Part shown: positions 9,037-17,601 of the stretch, in pieces
How positions within the stretch are numbered: position 1 is the stretch's first letter
How the letters are laid out: every line of letters starts with the position of its first letter
Made by a program: the position numbers and the translations under genes
NCBI RefSeq assembly: GCF_003946865.1
Contig: NZ_QXTH01000014.1
Span: forward strand, 1 to 64,000
Origin: Antribacter gilvus
Lineage (GTDB): Bacteria > Actinomycetota > Actinomycetes > Actinomycetales > Cellulomonadaceae
Direction: 5' to 3'
Length of the DNA stretch: 64,000 nt
Notes under the pieces: generated by a model
The model's database searches: none
What the model was told of the DNA's origin: nothing
The model's input: only the letters and a program-made list of their open reading frames with translations

Positions 9037-9066
9037 ACCCTAACCCGCCTCGTGGCGCGGTAGCCT
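9037..9066. promoter_or_regulatory. Fully overlapping divergent leaderless promoters
   Basis: Minus-strand TAGGGT (9037-9042) is 7 nt from GTG 9029, and plus-strand TAGCCT (9061-9066) is 7 nt from ATG 9074. Each -10 falls about where the other promoter's -35 should lie, so the two promoters probably exclude each other. Confidence 0.6.
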
Positions 9067-9073
9067 GCCTGGC

Positions 9074-9823
9074 ATGACTGCCGTCCGTACGCACACGCAT
9101 GCGCAGGCCGTCGACGCCGCGATCGACCTCTTCACCCGGCAGGGGTACGAGAGAACCACCGTCGAGGAGATCGCCGACGCGGCGCGCGTGAGCCGGGCGA
9201 CGTTCTTCCGCCGGTTCCGCTCGAAGGAGGACGTGGTCTTCGCCGACCACGAGCTGCTCCTCGAGGAGGTGGTGGTGATGCTCGCCGCGACCCGCCCCGA
9301 GGCCCGCCAGAGCGAGGAGTCGATGTCCGACGCCGGCCGCGCGTGGGACCCCGACGTGGATCCCTACCTCGAGGTCTGCCGGGCGGCCCGGATGGTGTTC
9401 GACCACCACGTGGGCCAGCGCGAGACGTCCCTCGCCCGCTACGCCCTGCTCCAGCAGGTGTCGCAGCTGCGTGACCGCGAGCTCGTGACGACGCACCGGT
9501 ACGAGCGGGCCTTCACGCACTACCTGCGCGACACCCTGTCCCCGGACCGGTCCACGTCGACGGCGTCGATCGCGTTCGCCGCCTCGGTGGTGGCCGTCCA
9601 CAACGCGATCCTCCGGCGCTGGCTCCGCAACCCCGGCCTGGACCTGCGCCCCGACCTCGAGGAGGCGTTCGCGGACCTACGCCGCGCGGCGATCCTCGGC
9701 TCGGGCGGGACCGCTCCGGCGGGCGGCCACCCGCCGTCGGGCCGCCGCGTCGTCGTCGCCGTCGTGGACGCCGCCGCGGGCGCCGACGAGGTCGCGCGGG
9801 CCGTGCGGGACGCGCTCGGCTGA
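9074..9823 (+). CDS. TetR family transcriptional regulator
   Basis: A 249-residue TetR regulator. The helix-turn-helix lies at about residues 12-56 (AIDLFTRQGYERTTVEEIAD, then RVSRATFFRRFRSKEDV). The C-terminal ~45 residues are a Gly/Pro then Ala/Val-rich tail. It diverges from the Rv2466c-like operon, sharing a 44-bp intergenic region, so that operon is its likely target. TAGCCT lies 7 nt before the ATG, indicating a leaderless transcript. Confidence 0.9.
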   Translation: MTAVRTHTHAQAVDAAIDLFTRQGYERTTVEEIADAARVSRATFFRRFRSKEDVVFADHELLLEEVVVMLAATRPEARQSEESMSDAGRAWDPDVDPYLEVCRAARMVFDHHVGQRETSLARYALLQQVSQLRDRELVTTHRYERAFTHYLRDTLSPDRSTSTASIAFAASVVAVHNAILRRWLRNPGLDLRPDLEEAFADLRRAAILGSGGTAPAGGHPPSGRRVVVAVVDAAAGADEVARAVRDALG

Positions 9824-9890
9824 ACGGCTTTCTCCCGCGGAATGCCGCCGTGGCATCCTGTGTTCCAGTAGTCGTTGTGCATCACGCACG

Positions 9891-10013
9891 CACGTGCTCC
9901 GGGGTCGGTGTAATTCCGAGCCGGCGGTGACAGTCCGCGACCCGCACCTTGGTGCGGTTGACCTGGTGGAACTCCAGGACCGACGGTGAAAGTCCGGATG
10001 GGAGGAAGCACGT
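9891..10013 (+). ncRNA. FMN riboswitch (RFN element)
   Basis: The conserved RFN blocks are present in order: the P1 strand with the GGGGTCGGTG block, CCGGCGGTGACAGTCCGCGA, a variable hairpin (CCGCACCTTGGTGCGG), GACCTGGTGGAACTCCAGGA, CCGACGGTGAAAGTCCGGAT, then GGGAGGAAGCACG, which closes P1. It lies 67 nt upstream of the ribM-like gene, which it should switch off when FMN binds. Whether control is at translation or transcription is not decided by sequence alone. Confidence 0.95.
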
Positions 10014-10079
10014 CGGCGCGTCCCTGCCCTGGGGACGTGCCGTTCCCCGGTGTCCCGTTGCGGCAGACCGGGAGGAACC

Positions 10080-10769
10080 ATGGACATCATCCGTTGGCTG
10101 TTCGACGCCACGTTCACCGTCGGCGCGGAGCACATCCTGTGGCGCGAGGTCATCGGGAACGCGTTCGGGCTCGCGTCGGCGCTCGGCGGCCTGCGCCGCA
10201 AGGTGTGGGCCTGGCCCGTCGGCATCGTGGGGAACGTGCTCCTCTTCACCGTGTTCCTCGGCTCCTGGTTCGGCGGCTCGCCGCTGCCGGACATGCTCGG
10301 CCAGGCCGGGCGCCAGGTCATGTTCATCGCCGTCTCGGTCTACGGCTGGGTGCGCTGGCGCCAGGCCCAGCAGGCCGACGGCGGCGCGGGTTCCGTGGCC
10401 GTGCACCCGCGGTGGGCGTCCTGGGCCGAGCGCGCGGGGATCGTCGTCGCGATGGCCGCCGGCACGTTCGGGTTCGCCTGGCTCTTCGGGAAGCTCGGCT
10501 CGTGGGCCCCGCTGCCCGACGCCTGGATCTTCATGGGTTCCCTCCTCGCCACCTACGGCATGGCGCGGGGCTGGGTGGAGTTCTGGCTGATCTGGGTGGC
10601 GGTCGACGCCGTCGGGGTGCCCCTCCTGCTCGCCGGCGGGTACTACGCCACCGCGGCGATGTACCTGTTCTACGGCGGGTTCACGATCGTGGGCTTCTTC
10701 GTCTGGTGGCGGGTGAACCGCGTCGAGCGTCTCGCGGCCGCAGCCGACGAGGAGCCGGTCGCGGCGTGA
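10080..10769 (+). CDS. ribM: PnuC-family riboflavin transporter (RibM)
   Basis: A 229-residue membrane protein of the PnuC family with about seven hydrophobic segments and typical residues (GNAFGLASALGGLRRKVWAWP, GIVGNVLLF, VYGWVRWRQ). The FMN riboswitch immediately upstream identifies the substrate as riboflavin rather than nicotinamide riboside, as for actinobacterial RibM. GGGAGGA lies just before the ATG at 10080. It overlaps the next gene by 4 bp (GTGA). Confidence 0.92.
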   Translation: MDIIRWLFDATFTVGAEHILWREVIGNAFGLASALGGLRRKVWAWPVGIVGNVLLFTVFLGSWFGGSPLPDMLGQAGRQVMFIAVSVYGWVRWRQAQQADGGAGSVAVHPRWASWAERAGIVVAMAAGTFGFAWLFGKLGSWAPLPDAWIFMGSLLATYGMARGWVEFWLIWVAVDAVGVPLLLAGGYYATAAMYLFYGGFTIVGFFVWWRVNRVERLAAAADEEPVAA

Positions 10770-11917
10770 GCGGCCGCCCGGTGCCCCTCGACCGCCCGGT
10801 CCGCGTCGGCATCGTCGGCTCGGGCTTCCGGGCCAGGACGATGCTCCGCGTGCTCCAGGCCCTGCCGGGCCGGTTCGAGGTGACGGGCGTCGCCACCCGC
10901 AGCACCGCCGACCGGGAGGCCCTCGCCACGACGGGCCTCCCGGCGGCCGGGCTCCCCGGGTCGCCCGCCCCGGCGTTCGCCTCGCCGGAGGACCTCGTGG
11001 CGAAGGGCGCCCCGGACTTCGTGGCACTGACCCTGCCGGCGGGCGCGGCGCAGGCGGTGGTCCGCACCCTTGCCGCCGCGGGCGTGCCCGTGCTCCAGGA
11101 GACGCCTGCGGCCGGGACTGTCCGGGAGCTGGCGGCGCTGCAGGAGCTGGTCGACGGCGGCGCGTGCGTCCAGGTCGCCGAGCAGTACCACCTGGAGCCG
11201 CTGGTCGCCGCCCAGCTCGGGGTCGCGGCCTCCGGCCTGCTCGGCCGGGTGACCGACGCGCACGTGAGCGTGGCCCACGACTACCACGGCCTGTCCGTGC
11301 TCCGCCGGGTGCTCGGCGTCACCGCCGACGACGCCGTGATCACCGCCCGGCGCGACGAGCGGCGCCTCGCGGCGAGCCCGGGCCGGGAGGGCGACCCCGA
11401 GGGCCTCTCGCTGGTCGGCACCGTGCACAGCACCGCCTGGCTCGACTTCGGCGACCGTCTCGGCGTCTACGAGTTCGACGACCAGCAGTACCGCTCCTGG
11501 GTGCGCTCCCCCACGCTCGTGGTGCGTGGCGAGCTGGGCGAGGTCCGGGACGAGACGGTCCGGTACGTCACGGCGGAGGGCACCCCCGTCCGGTCGCGCC
11601 TGGAGCGCGTCGCGGCGGGCGGGGCAGGCAGCCACGAGGGCCTCTTCCTGCGCGGGTACCTGTTCGAGGGCAGATGGGCGGACCGCAACGACCTGCTCCC
11701 GGCCCGGCTCGCGGACGACGAGCTGTCGATCGCCCGCCTCTTCGACCGCATGGGCCGGCACGTGCTGGCCGGCGCCGCGGCGCCCTACGAGGTGGCGGAG
11801 GCTGCGCAGGACCAGTACCTCCAGCTGGAGGTGCGCCGGGCGGCGGAGACCGGGCTCCCGGTGCGGACCACGGCCCAGCCGTGGGCCGCACGGCGTGGCT
11901 GCCGAAGACACGCCTGA
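10766..11917 (+). CDS. Gfo/Idh/MocA-type oxidoreductase
   Basis: A 383-residue protein with an N-terminal Rossmann fold (VRVGIVGSGFRARTMLRVL, about residues 10-28) and the C-terminal alpha/beta domain of the family (AEQYHLEPLVAAQLGV, then a substrate-domain beta sheet). The GTG start overlaps the ribM stop by 4 bp, so it is translated with the transporter and falls under the FMN riboswitch. No flavin-linked activity is recorded for this family to my knowledge, which makes the pairing notable. The substrate is unknown. Confidence 0.82.
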   Translation: MSGRPVPLDRPVRVGIVGSGFRARTMLRVLQALPGRFEVTGVATRSTADREALATTGLPAAGLPGSPAPAFASPEDLVAKGAPDFVALTLPAGAAQAVVRTLAAAGVPVLQETPAAGTVRELAALQELVDGGACVQVAEQYHLEPLVAAQLGVAASGLLGRVTDAHVSVAHDYHGLSVLRRVLGVTADDAVITARRDERRLAASPGREGDPEGLSLVGTVHSTAWLDFGDRLGVYEFDDQQYRSWVRSPTLVVRGELGEVRDETVRYVTAEGTPVRSRLERVAAGGAGSHEGLFLRGYLFEGRWADRNDLLPARLADDELSIARLFDRMGRHVLAGAAAPYEVAEAAQDQYLQLEVRRAAETGLPVRTTAQPWAARRGCRRHA

Positions 11918-11928
11918 CACCCGCGACT

Positions 11929-11973
11929 GAGACTTAGTCTCGCTTGACCTGATACCACGTACCGGCGCACGAT
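11929..11973 (+). promoter_or_regulatory. Promoter and palindrome before the acyl-CoA dehydrogenase
   Basis: TTGACC (11944-11949) and CACGAT (11968-11973) are 18 nt apart, and the -10 is 6 nt from the ATG, so the mRNA would be leaderless. A perfect palindrome GAGACTTAGTCTC (11929-11941) abuts the -35 box and is a candidate operator for an unidentified regulator. Confidence 0.55.
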
Positions 11974-11979
11974 GGCTTC

Positions 11980-13215
11980 ATGACGACGCAGACTCCTGGG
12001 GTGACGGCGCCCGCCTACGACGTGGCTCAGCCGCTCGACATCGACTTCGCCGGTGCGTTCGCCGGGATCACCGAGGAGGAGCGGGCCCACCAGCTCGCCG
12101 TCCGCCAGTTCGTGCAGGACGAGGTGCTCCCCGTCATCGACGGCTACTGGGAGCGCGCGGAGGTTCCCGTCGGCCTCGTCAAGCGCCTGGCCGAGCTGGA
12201 CTTCCTGCGCGACGGCGTCGACGTGCCCGGCCGCCCCCGGGTGAGCCTCATGGCCGAGGGCCTCGCCGCGATGGAGATGTCGCGCGGAGATGCGTCCGTC
12301 TCCACGATCTGCGGCGTGCAGGGCGGCCTCGCGCTGCGCTCGATCGTCATGCTGGGCTCGCCCGAGCAGGTCGAGCGCTGGGCCGAGCCCATGGCGCGCG
12401 GCGAGATCCTCGGCGCCTTCGCCCTGACCGAGCCCACGCACGGCTCCGACTCGGTGTCGCTCGAGACGTCGGCCGTGAAGACCGTCCGCGACGGCGTCGA
12501 GGGCTACGTGCTCAACGGCGAGAAGAAGTGGATCGGCTTCGGCTCCTGCGGCGACATCACCGTCGTGTGGGCGCGCCTCGTCGGCGAGGGCGGCGACAAC
12601 CAGGTGCACGGCTTCGTCGTGCCGCAGGACGCCCCGGGCTACACGGGCACCACGATCGAGGGCAAGGTGGCGCTCCGCGCCATCTGGCAGGCCCACATCC
12701 TGCTGGAGGACGTGTTCGTCCCCGCGGAGAACGCCCTCGTCGGCGCCCGGTCGTTCAAGGACACCAGCCGCGTCCTCTTCGCGACGCGCCTCGGGGTCGC
12801 CTGGTCCGCCGTCGGACAGGCCGTGGCCTGCTACGAGGCCGCGGTGGCCTACTCGAAGCAGCGCATCCAGTTCGGCCGCCCGCTGGCCGCCAGCCAGATG
12901 GTGCAGGAGCGCCTGACGAAGATGCTCGCCACCCTGACCCAGATGCAGCTGCTCGTGGCGCAGCTGACGCGGCTCGACGAGGCGGGGAAGCTCACCGGCC
13001 CGCAGGCGTCGCTCGCCAAGTACACGACCACGCGCGGCGCCCGCGAGATCGCCGCGTCGGCGCGCGACATGCTCGGCGGGAACGGCATCCTGCTGCAGAA
13101 CCGCGTGGCGCGGCACTTCGCCGACATCGAGGCCCTCCACACGTACGAGGGGACCGAGAGCGTCCAGGCGCTGATCCTGGGCCGGGAGATCACCGGGATC
13201 TCCGCTTTCGCGTGA
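11980..13215 (+). CDS. Acyl-CoA dehydrogenase (glutaryl-CoA dehydrogenase-like)
   Basis: A 411-residue flavoprotein. It has the FAD-binding ACAD core (GAFALTEPTHGSDSVSLET, LNGEKKWIGFGSCGD, YSKQRIQFGRPLAASQMVQ) and the terminal HTYEGTESVQALILGREITG, which contains the catalytic Glu at the glutaryl-CoA dehydrogenase position. The family oxidises acyl-CoA thioesters with an electron-transfer flavoprotein. The C-terminus is most like the glutaryl-CoA dehydrogenase group, but the substrate cannot be settled from sequence. Its neighbours are unrelated. Confidence 0.9.
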   Translation: MTTQTPGVTAPAYDVAQPLDIDFAGAFAGITEEERAHQLAVRQFVQDEVLPVIDGYWERAEVPVGLVKRLAELDFLRDGVDVPGRPRVSLMAEGLAAMEMSRGDASVSTICGVQGGLALRSIVMLGSPEQVERWAEPMARGEILGAFALTEPTHGSDSVSLETSAVKTVRDGVEGYVLNGEKKWIGFGSCGDITVVWARLVGEGGDNQVHGFVVPQDAPGYTGTTIEGKVALRAIWQAHILLEDVFVPAENALVGARSFKDTSRVLFATRLGVAWSAVGQAVACYEAAVAYSKQRIQFGRPLAASQMVQERLTKMLATLTQMQLLVAQLTRLDEAGKLTGPQASLAKYTTTRGAREIAASARDMLGGNGILLQNRVARHFADIEALHTYEGTESVQALILGREITGISAFA

Positions 13216-13245
13216 CGCAAAGGCTCAGCCTTCGTGTGACACGCC

Positions 13246-13266
13246 CGGGGGTTAGCCCTACCCCCG
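13246..13266 (+). terminator. Short hairpin between acyl-CoA dehydrogenase and kinase genes
   Basis: A 7-bp perfect stem (CGGGGGT / ACCCCCG) with a 7-nt loop lies 31 nt past the dehydrogenase stop. It could be a terminator, or a control element for the kinase promoter 45 nt further on. Confidence 0.4.
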
Positions 13267-13321
13267 ACCTGTGGGACCACCGGGTGCCGCCGGCCGGAGG
13301 CCACGGCCTACTGTCGGTCGC

Positions 13322-14677
13322 ATGGAGATCCCCCGTGCGTCCGACGAGGCGCCCGCGCCGGACCTGGCGCTGATCGCGCCCGGCTGGGCGTCCCGCGACG
13401 GCTTCTTCGCCGCGCCGTTCTCGCCGGCCACCTGGCGGGCCGTGGCCCAGGTCTGGGTGAGCTGGGCCTGGCTGATGTCGGCCGGGCTCGTGGTGACCAT
13501 CCTCGCCGCCGTCGGCGCCGGGACCCTGCCCGCCCTCGGCCTCGGCCTGCCGCTGCTGGTGCTCGCCCTGTACGTCGCCCGAGGGTTCGCCACGGCGGAA
13601 CGTGCCCGCCTCCTGCTGCAGGCGGGCGTGGACATCGGGCGCCCGGTGTACCGGGCGCCGCGCCGGCCCGGTGCCTGGTCCACCGTCTGGGCCGTCCTCA
13701 CCGACGACCGGAGCTGGGCCCACGTCCTCTACGCGTTCGTCGGCGTGCTGCTCACGTCCGTCACGGCCGCCGTCTCCATGGCGGCGGCCGGGGGCGCCGT
13801 CGCCTTCCTCCTCTTCCCGGGCTGGGGTCAGGCCGACCTCGAGCTCGGCCTGGACGACCAGCCGTTCGTCGTCGAGGCAGCGGGCGCGGTGGGCGCCGGG
13901 CTGGTCCTGACCTGGGTGGCGGCGCTCGTCGCCCAGGGCGGCACCCTCCTGCTGGTCCGGCTGGCCGCGCACCTCCTGGGCCCCTCGGGGTCACAGGTGG
14001 CCCGCGCGGCGGCCCAGGTCGCCGAGCGGCGCGCCGTGGTGCTGCAGACCACGCGCACCCTCGCCGTCGACGCCGCCGACACGGAGCGGCGGCGCATCGA
14101 GCGCGACCTGCACGACGGCGCCCAGCAGCGCCTCGTCGCCCTCGGCGTCGAGCTCGGCAGCGCCCGACGGCGGGCCACCGCCGACCCGGAGGCCGCGTCC
14201 GCCGCGCTGGAGCACGCGCACCGGGAGATCAAGGAGACGCTCGCCGAGCTGCGCGACCTCGTCCGCGGCATCCACCCCGCCGTCCTCGCCGACCGCGGGC
14301 TCGACGCCGCGCTCTCCTCCCTCGCGGCCCGGAGCCCCGTGCCCGTCCGCGTCGACGTCCCCGACCCGGCCTCCCTGACGCAGGCCGGGCCGACGGCGCA
14401 GGCCGCCGCGTACTTCGTCGTCGCCGAGGCGCTCACCAACGTGGCCAAGCATGCGGACGCCCGCACCGCGGGGGTCCGCGCGGAGATCGTGCCGGGAGAC
14501 CCGTGCCACCTGCGGGTCGTCGTGTCCGACGACGGCCGTGGCGGCGCCGACCTCGCCGCCGGGAGCGGGCTGGTCGGCCTGCGCGGCCGCGTGGCGGCCC
14601 TCGACGGCACGTTCCACCTCGACAGCCCTACGGGTGCGGGCACCCGTCTCACCGTGGAGGTGCCGTGCGCATCCTGA
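13322..14677 (+). CDS. Sensor histidine kinase (HisKA_3 family)
   Basis: A 451-residue two-component kinase. The N-terminal ~230 residues hold about four to six membrane segments of the 'sensor domain' type common in Actinobacteria. RRRIERDLHDGAQQRLVALG (about 258-277) contains the phosphorylated His, and the ATPase domain shows the N-box AEALTNVAKHADA and the Gly-rich DDGRGGADLAAGSGLVGLRG. TACTGT lies 7 nt before ATG 13322 (leaderless); an upstream in-frame ATG at 13271 precedes that promoter. The stop overlaps the response-regulator gene by 13 bp. Confidence 0.92.
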   Translation: MEIPRASDEAPAPDLALIAPGWASRDGFFAAPFSPATWRAVAQVWVSWAWLMSAGLVVTILAAVGAGTLPALGLGLPLLVLALYVARGFATAERARLLLQAGVDIGRPVYRAPRRPGAWSTVWAVLTDDRSWAHVLYAFVGVLLTSVTAAVSMAAAGGAVAFLLFPGWGQADLELGLDDQPFVVEAAGAVGAGLVLTWVAALVAQGGTLLLVRLAAHLLGPSGSQVARAAAQVAERRAVVLQTTRTLAVDAADTERRRIERDLHDGAQQRLVALGVELGSARRRATADPEAASAALEHAHREIKETLAELRDLVRGIHPAVLADRGLDAALSSLAARSPVPVRVDVPDPASLTQAGPTAQAAAYFVVAEALTNVAKHADARTAGVRAEIVPGDPCHLRVVVSDDGRGGADLAAGSGLVGLRGRVAALDGTFHLDSPTGAGTRLTVEVPCAS

Positions 14678-15333
14678 TCGCCGAGGACTCCGTCCTCCTC
14701 CTGGACGGGCTCACCCGTCTGCTCACCACCGAGGGGCACGACGTCGCGGGCTTCCGGACTGCCGACGAGCTGGTGCACGCCCTGTCGGCCCCGGACGCCG
14801 TCCTGCCCGACGTGCTGATCACGGACGTCCGGATGCCGCCGTCGCACACCGACGAGGGACTCCGGGCGGCGGCGCACCTCCGCAGCCTGCACCCGGACCT
14901 GCCGGTCCTCGTGCTCTCGCAGTACGTGGAGCAGCGTTACGCCTCCGAGCTCTTCGCCCGTGGCACCCGCGGCCTGGGCTACGTGCTCAAGGACCGGGTG
15001 GCCGACGTCGACGAGTTCCTCGACGCCCTCGGCCGCGTGTCCGCCGGCGGCACCGTCGTCGACCCGGAGGTCGTGACCCAGATCCTCACTCGCACCCGGC
15101 GCACCGGCCTGGAGACCCTGACGCCACGCGAGCGCGAGGTGCTCGCGCTCATGGCCGAGGGGCGGTCCAACGGTGCGATCGCCGAACGCCTCGTGGTGGG
15201 CCTGCCCGCCGTCGAGAAGCACGTCACCTCGATCCTCGGGAAGCTCGGGCTCCCGCCCGACTCCGACGACCACCGCCGTGTGCTGGCGGTCCTGCGCTGG
15301 CTCGAGCACCGCCCAACCGAAGGAGTCCACTGA
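14665..15333 (+). CDS. LuxR/NarL family response regulator
   Basis: A 222-residue regulator. The receiver domain has acidic residues (AEDS) and the phospho-acceptor Asp in DVLITDVRMPP (about 55), with a conserved Lys in YVLKDRV. The C-terminal LuxR helix-turn-helix is LTPREREVLALMAEGRSNGA. The GTG at 14665 follows GTGGAGG and overlaps the kinase gene. The target is probably the downstream DUF4097 gene or the operon itself (inference from position). Confidence 0.93.
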   Translation: MRILIAEDSVLLLDGLTRLLTTEGHDVAGFRTADELVHALSAPDAVLPDVLITDVRMPPSHTDEGLRAAAHLRSLHPDLPVLVLSQYVEQRYASELFARGTRGLGYVLKDRVADVDEFLDALGRVSAGGTVVDPEVVTQILTRTRRTGLETLTPREREVLALMAEGRSNGAIAERLVVGLPAVEKHVTSILGKLGLPPDSDDHRRVLAVLRWLEHRPTEGVH

Positions 15334-16247
15334 TGACCATCGACGAGAGCACCGCCGCCCCGGCCCCCGCCCCTGCCCCGGCCGCGAGCCGGGACACCGG
15401 CCCCGCCGGCCGCGTCCTCCTCTGGGTCGGCCTCGGGTTGGCGGCCCTGGCCGCCCTGTGGGGCGCGCTCTTCGTCGTCGATCTGACGATGACGCGCACG
15501 GAGACCACCCACGAGACCTACTCCTCCGTCGGCACCGTCGAGCTGATCGCCGACGGGCACGTCACCGTGGTCGCCGCGGAGGGGGACATCGAGGTCGACC
15601 GGGTCGCCCGGCGGAGCCTCGTGAGCCCCGAGTTCCGGGCCGACGAGCGGAGCGACCGGCTCGTCCTGACGCACGAGTGCCGCTGGTGGCTGTCGTGGCA
15701 GTGCTCCGGCTCGTTCGAGGTCACGGTGCCCGCGGACACCGAGGTGGTGGTCCGCACCACGAACGGGCGCATCGAGGCGACAGGCCTGGCACGGGACCTC
15801 GACGTGGCGTCGAGCAACGGCCGGGTCGAGGCCACCGGGATCGACGGCGACGTCGTCGCCCGGTCGAGCAACGGCGACGTGACCGTCCGGGTCGCGGGCG
15901 GCGAGGTCGAGGCCACGTCGAGCAACGGGGACATCGAGGTCGTGGACGCGGGCGGGGTCGTGGTGGCCCGGTCGAACAACGGCGACGTCGCGGTCCGTGA
16001 CGCGGACGGCGACGTCGAGGCCCTCACGGACAACGGGCGGATCGAGGTCGACGGCGTGACCGGCGACATCCGCGCCGAGAGCAGCAACGGGGACGTGACC
16101 GTGTACGGCCCCGACGAGCCGGTGGCGCTGACGATCAGCACCTCCAACGGTCACCAGGTCATCGAGGGCCCCACGGACCCGGACGCCTCCCGGACCGTGC
16201 GGGTCATGAGCAGCAACGGGGACGTGTCCTACCTCGCCGGGGACTGA
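15333..16247 (+). CDS. DUF4097-type membrane-anchored beta-repeat protein
   Basis: A 304-residue protein: a Pro/Ala-rich cytoplasmic N-terminus, one membrane helix (about 28-50, VLLWVGLGLAALAALWGALF), then an extracytoplasmic beta-solenoid-like region. That region has at least eight short repeats of the form SSNGDVxV or TTNGRIEA. Such DUF4097 proteins are often next to two-component systems and are proposed envelope sensors or adhesins; the role is unknown. Its ATG overlaps the response-regulator stop (TGATG), so the three genes form one coupled operon. Confidence 0.85.
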   Translation: MTIDESTAAPAPAPAPAASRDTGPAGRVLLWVGLGLAALAALWGALFVVDLTMTRTETTHETYSSVGTVELIADGHVTVVAAEGDIEVDRVARRSLVSPEFRADERSDRLVLTHECRWWLSWQCSGSFEVTVPADTEVVVRTTNGRIEATGLARDLDVASSNGRVEATGIDGDVVARSSNGDVTVRVAGGEVEATSSNGDIEVVDAGGVVVARSNNGDVAVRDADGDVEALTDNGRIEVDGVTGDIRAESSNGDVTVYGPDEPVALTISTSNGHQVIEGPTDPDASRTVRVMSSNGDVSYLAGD

Positions 16248-16248
16248 C

Positions 16249-17502
16249 TCAGGAACCCGTGAGCGTGAGCCACAGCAGCGTCACGTTGAGCGCGACGATC
16301 ACCGCCGCGACCACCCAGGCCACCGCCTGGGTGGTCGCGGCGTTCCGGTGCTCGCCCAGCAGGGCGCGGTCCCGGGTCAGCACCACGAGCGGGATCATCG
16401 CGAACGGGATGCCGAAGCTGAGCACGACCTGGCTGACGACGAGGAGCCAGGTGGGCGACAGGCCGGTCGTCAGCAGCACGATCGCCGGGATCAGGGTGAC
16501 CAGGCGGCGGGTGAGGAGCGGGACGCGGACCTTCAGCAGGCCCGCCATGATCTCGGCGCCTGCGTAGGCGCCGACGGAGGTGGAGGCGAGGCCCGACGCG
16601 AGGAGCCCCACGGCGAAGAGCACCGCGATCACGGGTCCGAGGGAGCCCGCGATAGCCGCGTACGCCCCCTCGATCGAGTCGGTGCCCGCCGTCCCGCCCA
16701 GGTTCGCCGCGGCGAGCAGCAGCATCCCGATGTTCACGCCGCCGGCGAGCAGGAGCGCGAGCACGACGTCGTACCGGGTCGCCCGGAGGAGCTGCCGCAC
16801 CCGCGGCTTCCCGGGCTCCGGCCCTTCCTCGGGGTGGTGCCGGTCGCGGGCCAGTGAGGAGTGCAGGTAGATGGCGTGCGGCATGACGGTGGCGCCCAGC
16901 ATGGAGGCGGCGAGCAGGACGGAGTCGGTCCCCGCGAGCCGGGGCACCAGCCCGCCGAGCATCCCGGCCGGGTCCGGCGGCGCGAAGAACAGCCCGGCGC
17001 AGAAGCCGACGGTGAGGATCACCAGCATCGAGGTGATGACGGCCTCGAACGCGCGCTGGCCGCGGCGCTGCTGGATCGTCAGGAGCAGGAGGGAGACCAG
17101 CCCGGTGATCACCCCGCCCAGCACCAGGGGCACGCCGAACAGCAGGTGCAGGGCGATCGCGCCGCCGATCACCTCGGCGAGGTCCGTGGCGGCGGCCACC
17201 ACCTCCGCCTGCACCCAGTACGCGAGCCGTGCCCGGCGCGGCAGCCGCTCCCCGAGGACCTGCGGCAGGGACCGACCCGTGACGACGCCGAGCTTGGCGG
17301 ACAGGTACTGGACCAGCACGGCCATCGCGTTGGCTGCGACCAGGACCCACACGAGGAGGTACCCGAAGCGGGCGCCCGCCGTGAGGTTCGCCGCCACGTT
17401 GCCGGGGTCCACGTACGCGATCGCCGCGACGAACGCGGGTCCGAGGAGCATGACAAGGCGGGCCCCGCGGAGACCGCGGGTCGCTGTCGAGACCTGGTGC
17501 AC
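16249..17502 (-). CDS. mntH: Nramp-family Mn2+/divalent metal transporter
   Basis: A 417-residue proton-coupled metal importer with about eleven membrane segments. It has the metal-site motif DPGN (AYVDPGNVAANLTAG, about 28) and the second site MPH (LGATVMPHAIYLHSS). The GTG start at 17502 follows GGAGGATCA. It converges on the DUF4097 gene, one base apart, and diverges from the GT87 gene. A palindrome upstream is a likely metal-regulator site. Confidence 0.92.
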   Translation of the reverse strand: MHQVSTATRGLRGARLVMLLGPAFVAAIAYVDPGNVAANLTAGARFGYLLVWVLVAANAMAVLVQYLSAKLGVVTGRSLPQVLGERLPRRARLAYWVQAEVVAAATDLAEVIGGAIALHLLFGVPLVLGGVITGLVSLLLLTIQQRRGQRAFEAVITSMLVILTVGFCAGLFFAPPDPAGMLGGLVPRLAGTDSVLLAASMLGATVMPHAIYLHSSLARDRHHPEEGPEPGKPRVRQLLRATRYDVVLALLLAGGVNIGMLLLAAANLGGTAGTDSIEGAYAAIAGSLGPVIAVLFAVGLLASGLASTSVGAYAGAEIMAGLLKVRVPLLTRRLVTLIPAIVLLTTGLSPTWLLVVSQVVLSFGIPFAMIPLVVLTRDRALLGEHRNAATTQAVAWVVAAVIVALNVTLLWLTLTGS

Positions 17503-17515
17503 TGATCCTCCATAA

Positions 17516-17533
17516 AGTTCGGTGACCCGAACT
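17516..17533 (-). promoter_or_regulatory. Palindrome upstream of mntH
   Basis: AGTTCGGTGACCCGAACT has 7-bp perfect arms around a 4-nt centre, 14 nt upstream of the mntH start. It is placed as an operator for a Mn-responsive repressor of the MntR/DtxR kind. The regulator is not in the window, and the site was not matched to a known consensus. Confidence 0.55.
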
Positions 17534-17601
17534 CTAACTCGCGGTAGGCCTGATCGCACCAGTTTGTTCTCCGCGAGGCGCTCCGGTGGCAGGATGTCCG
17601 C

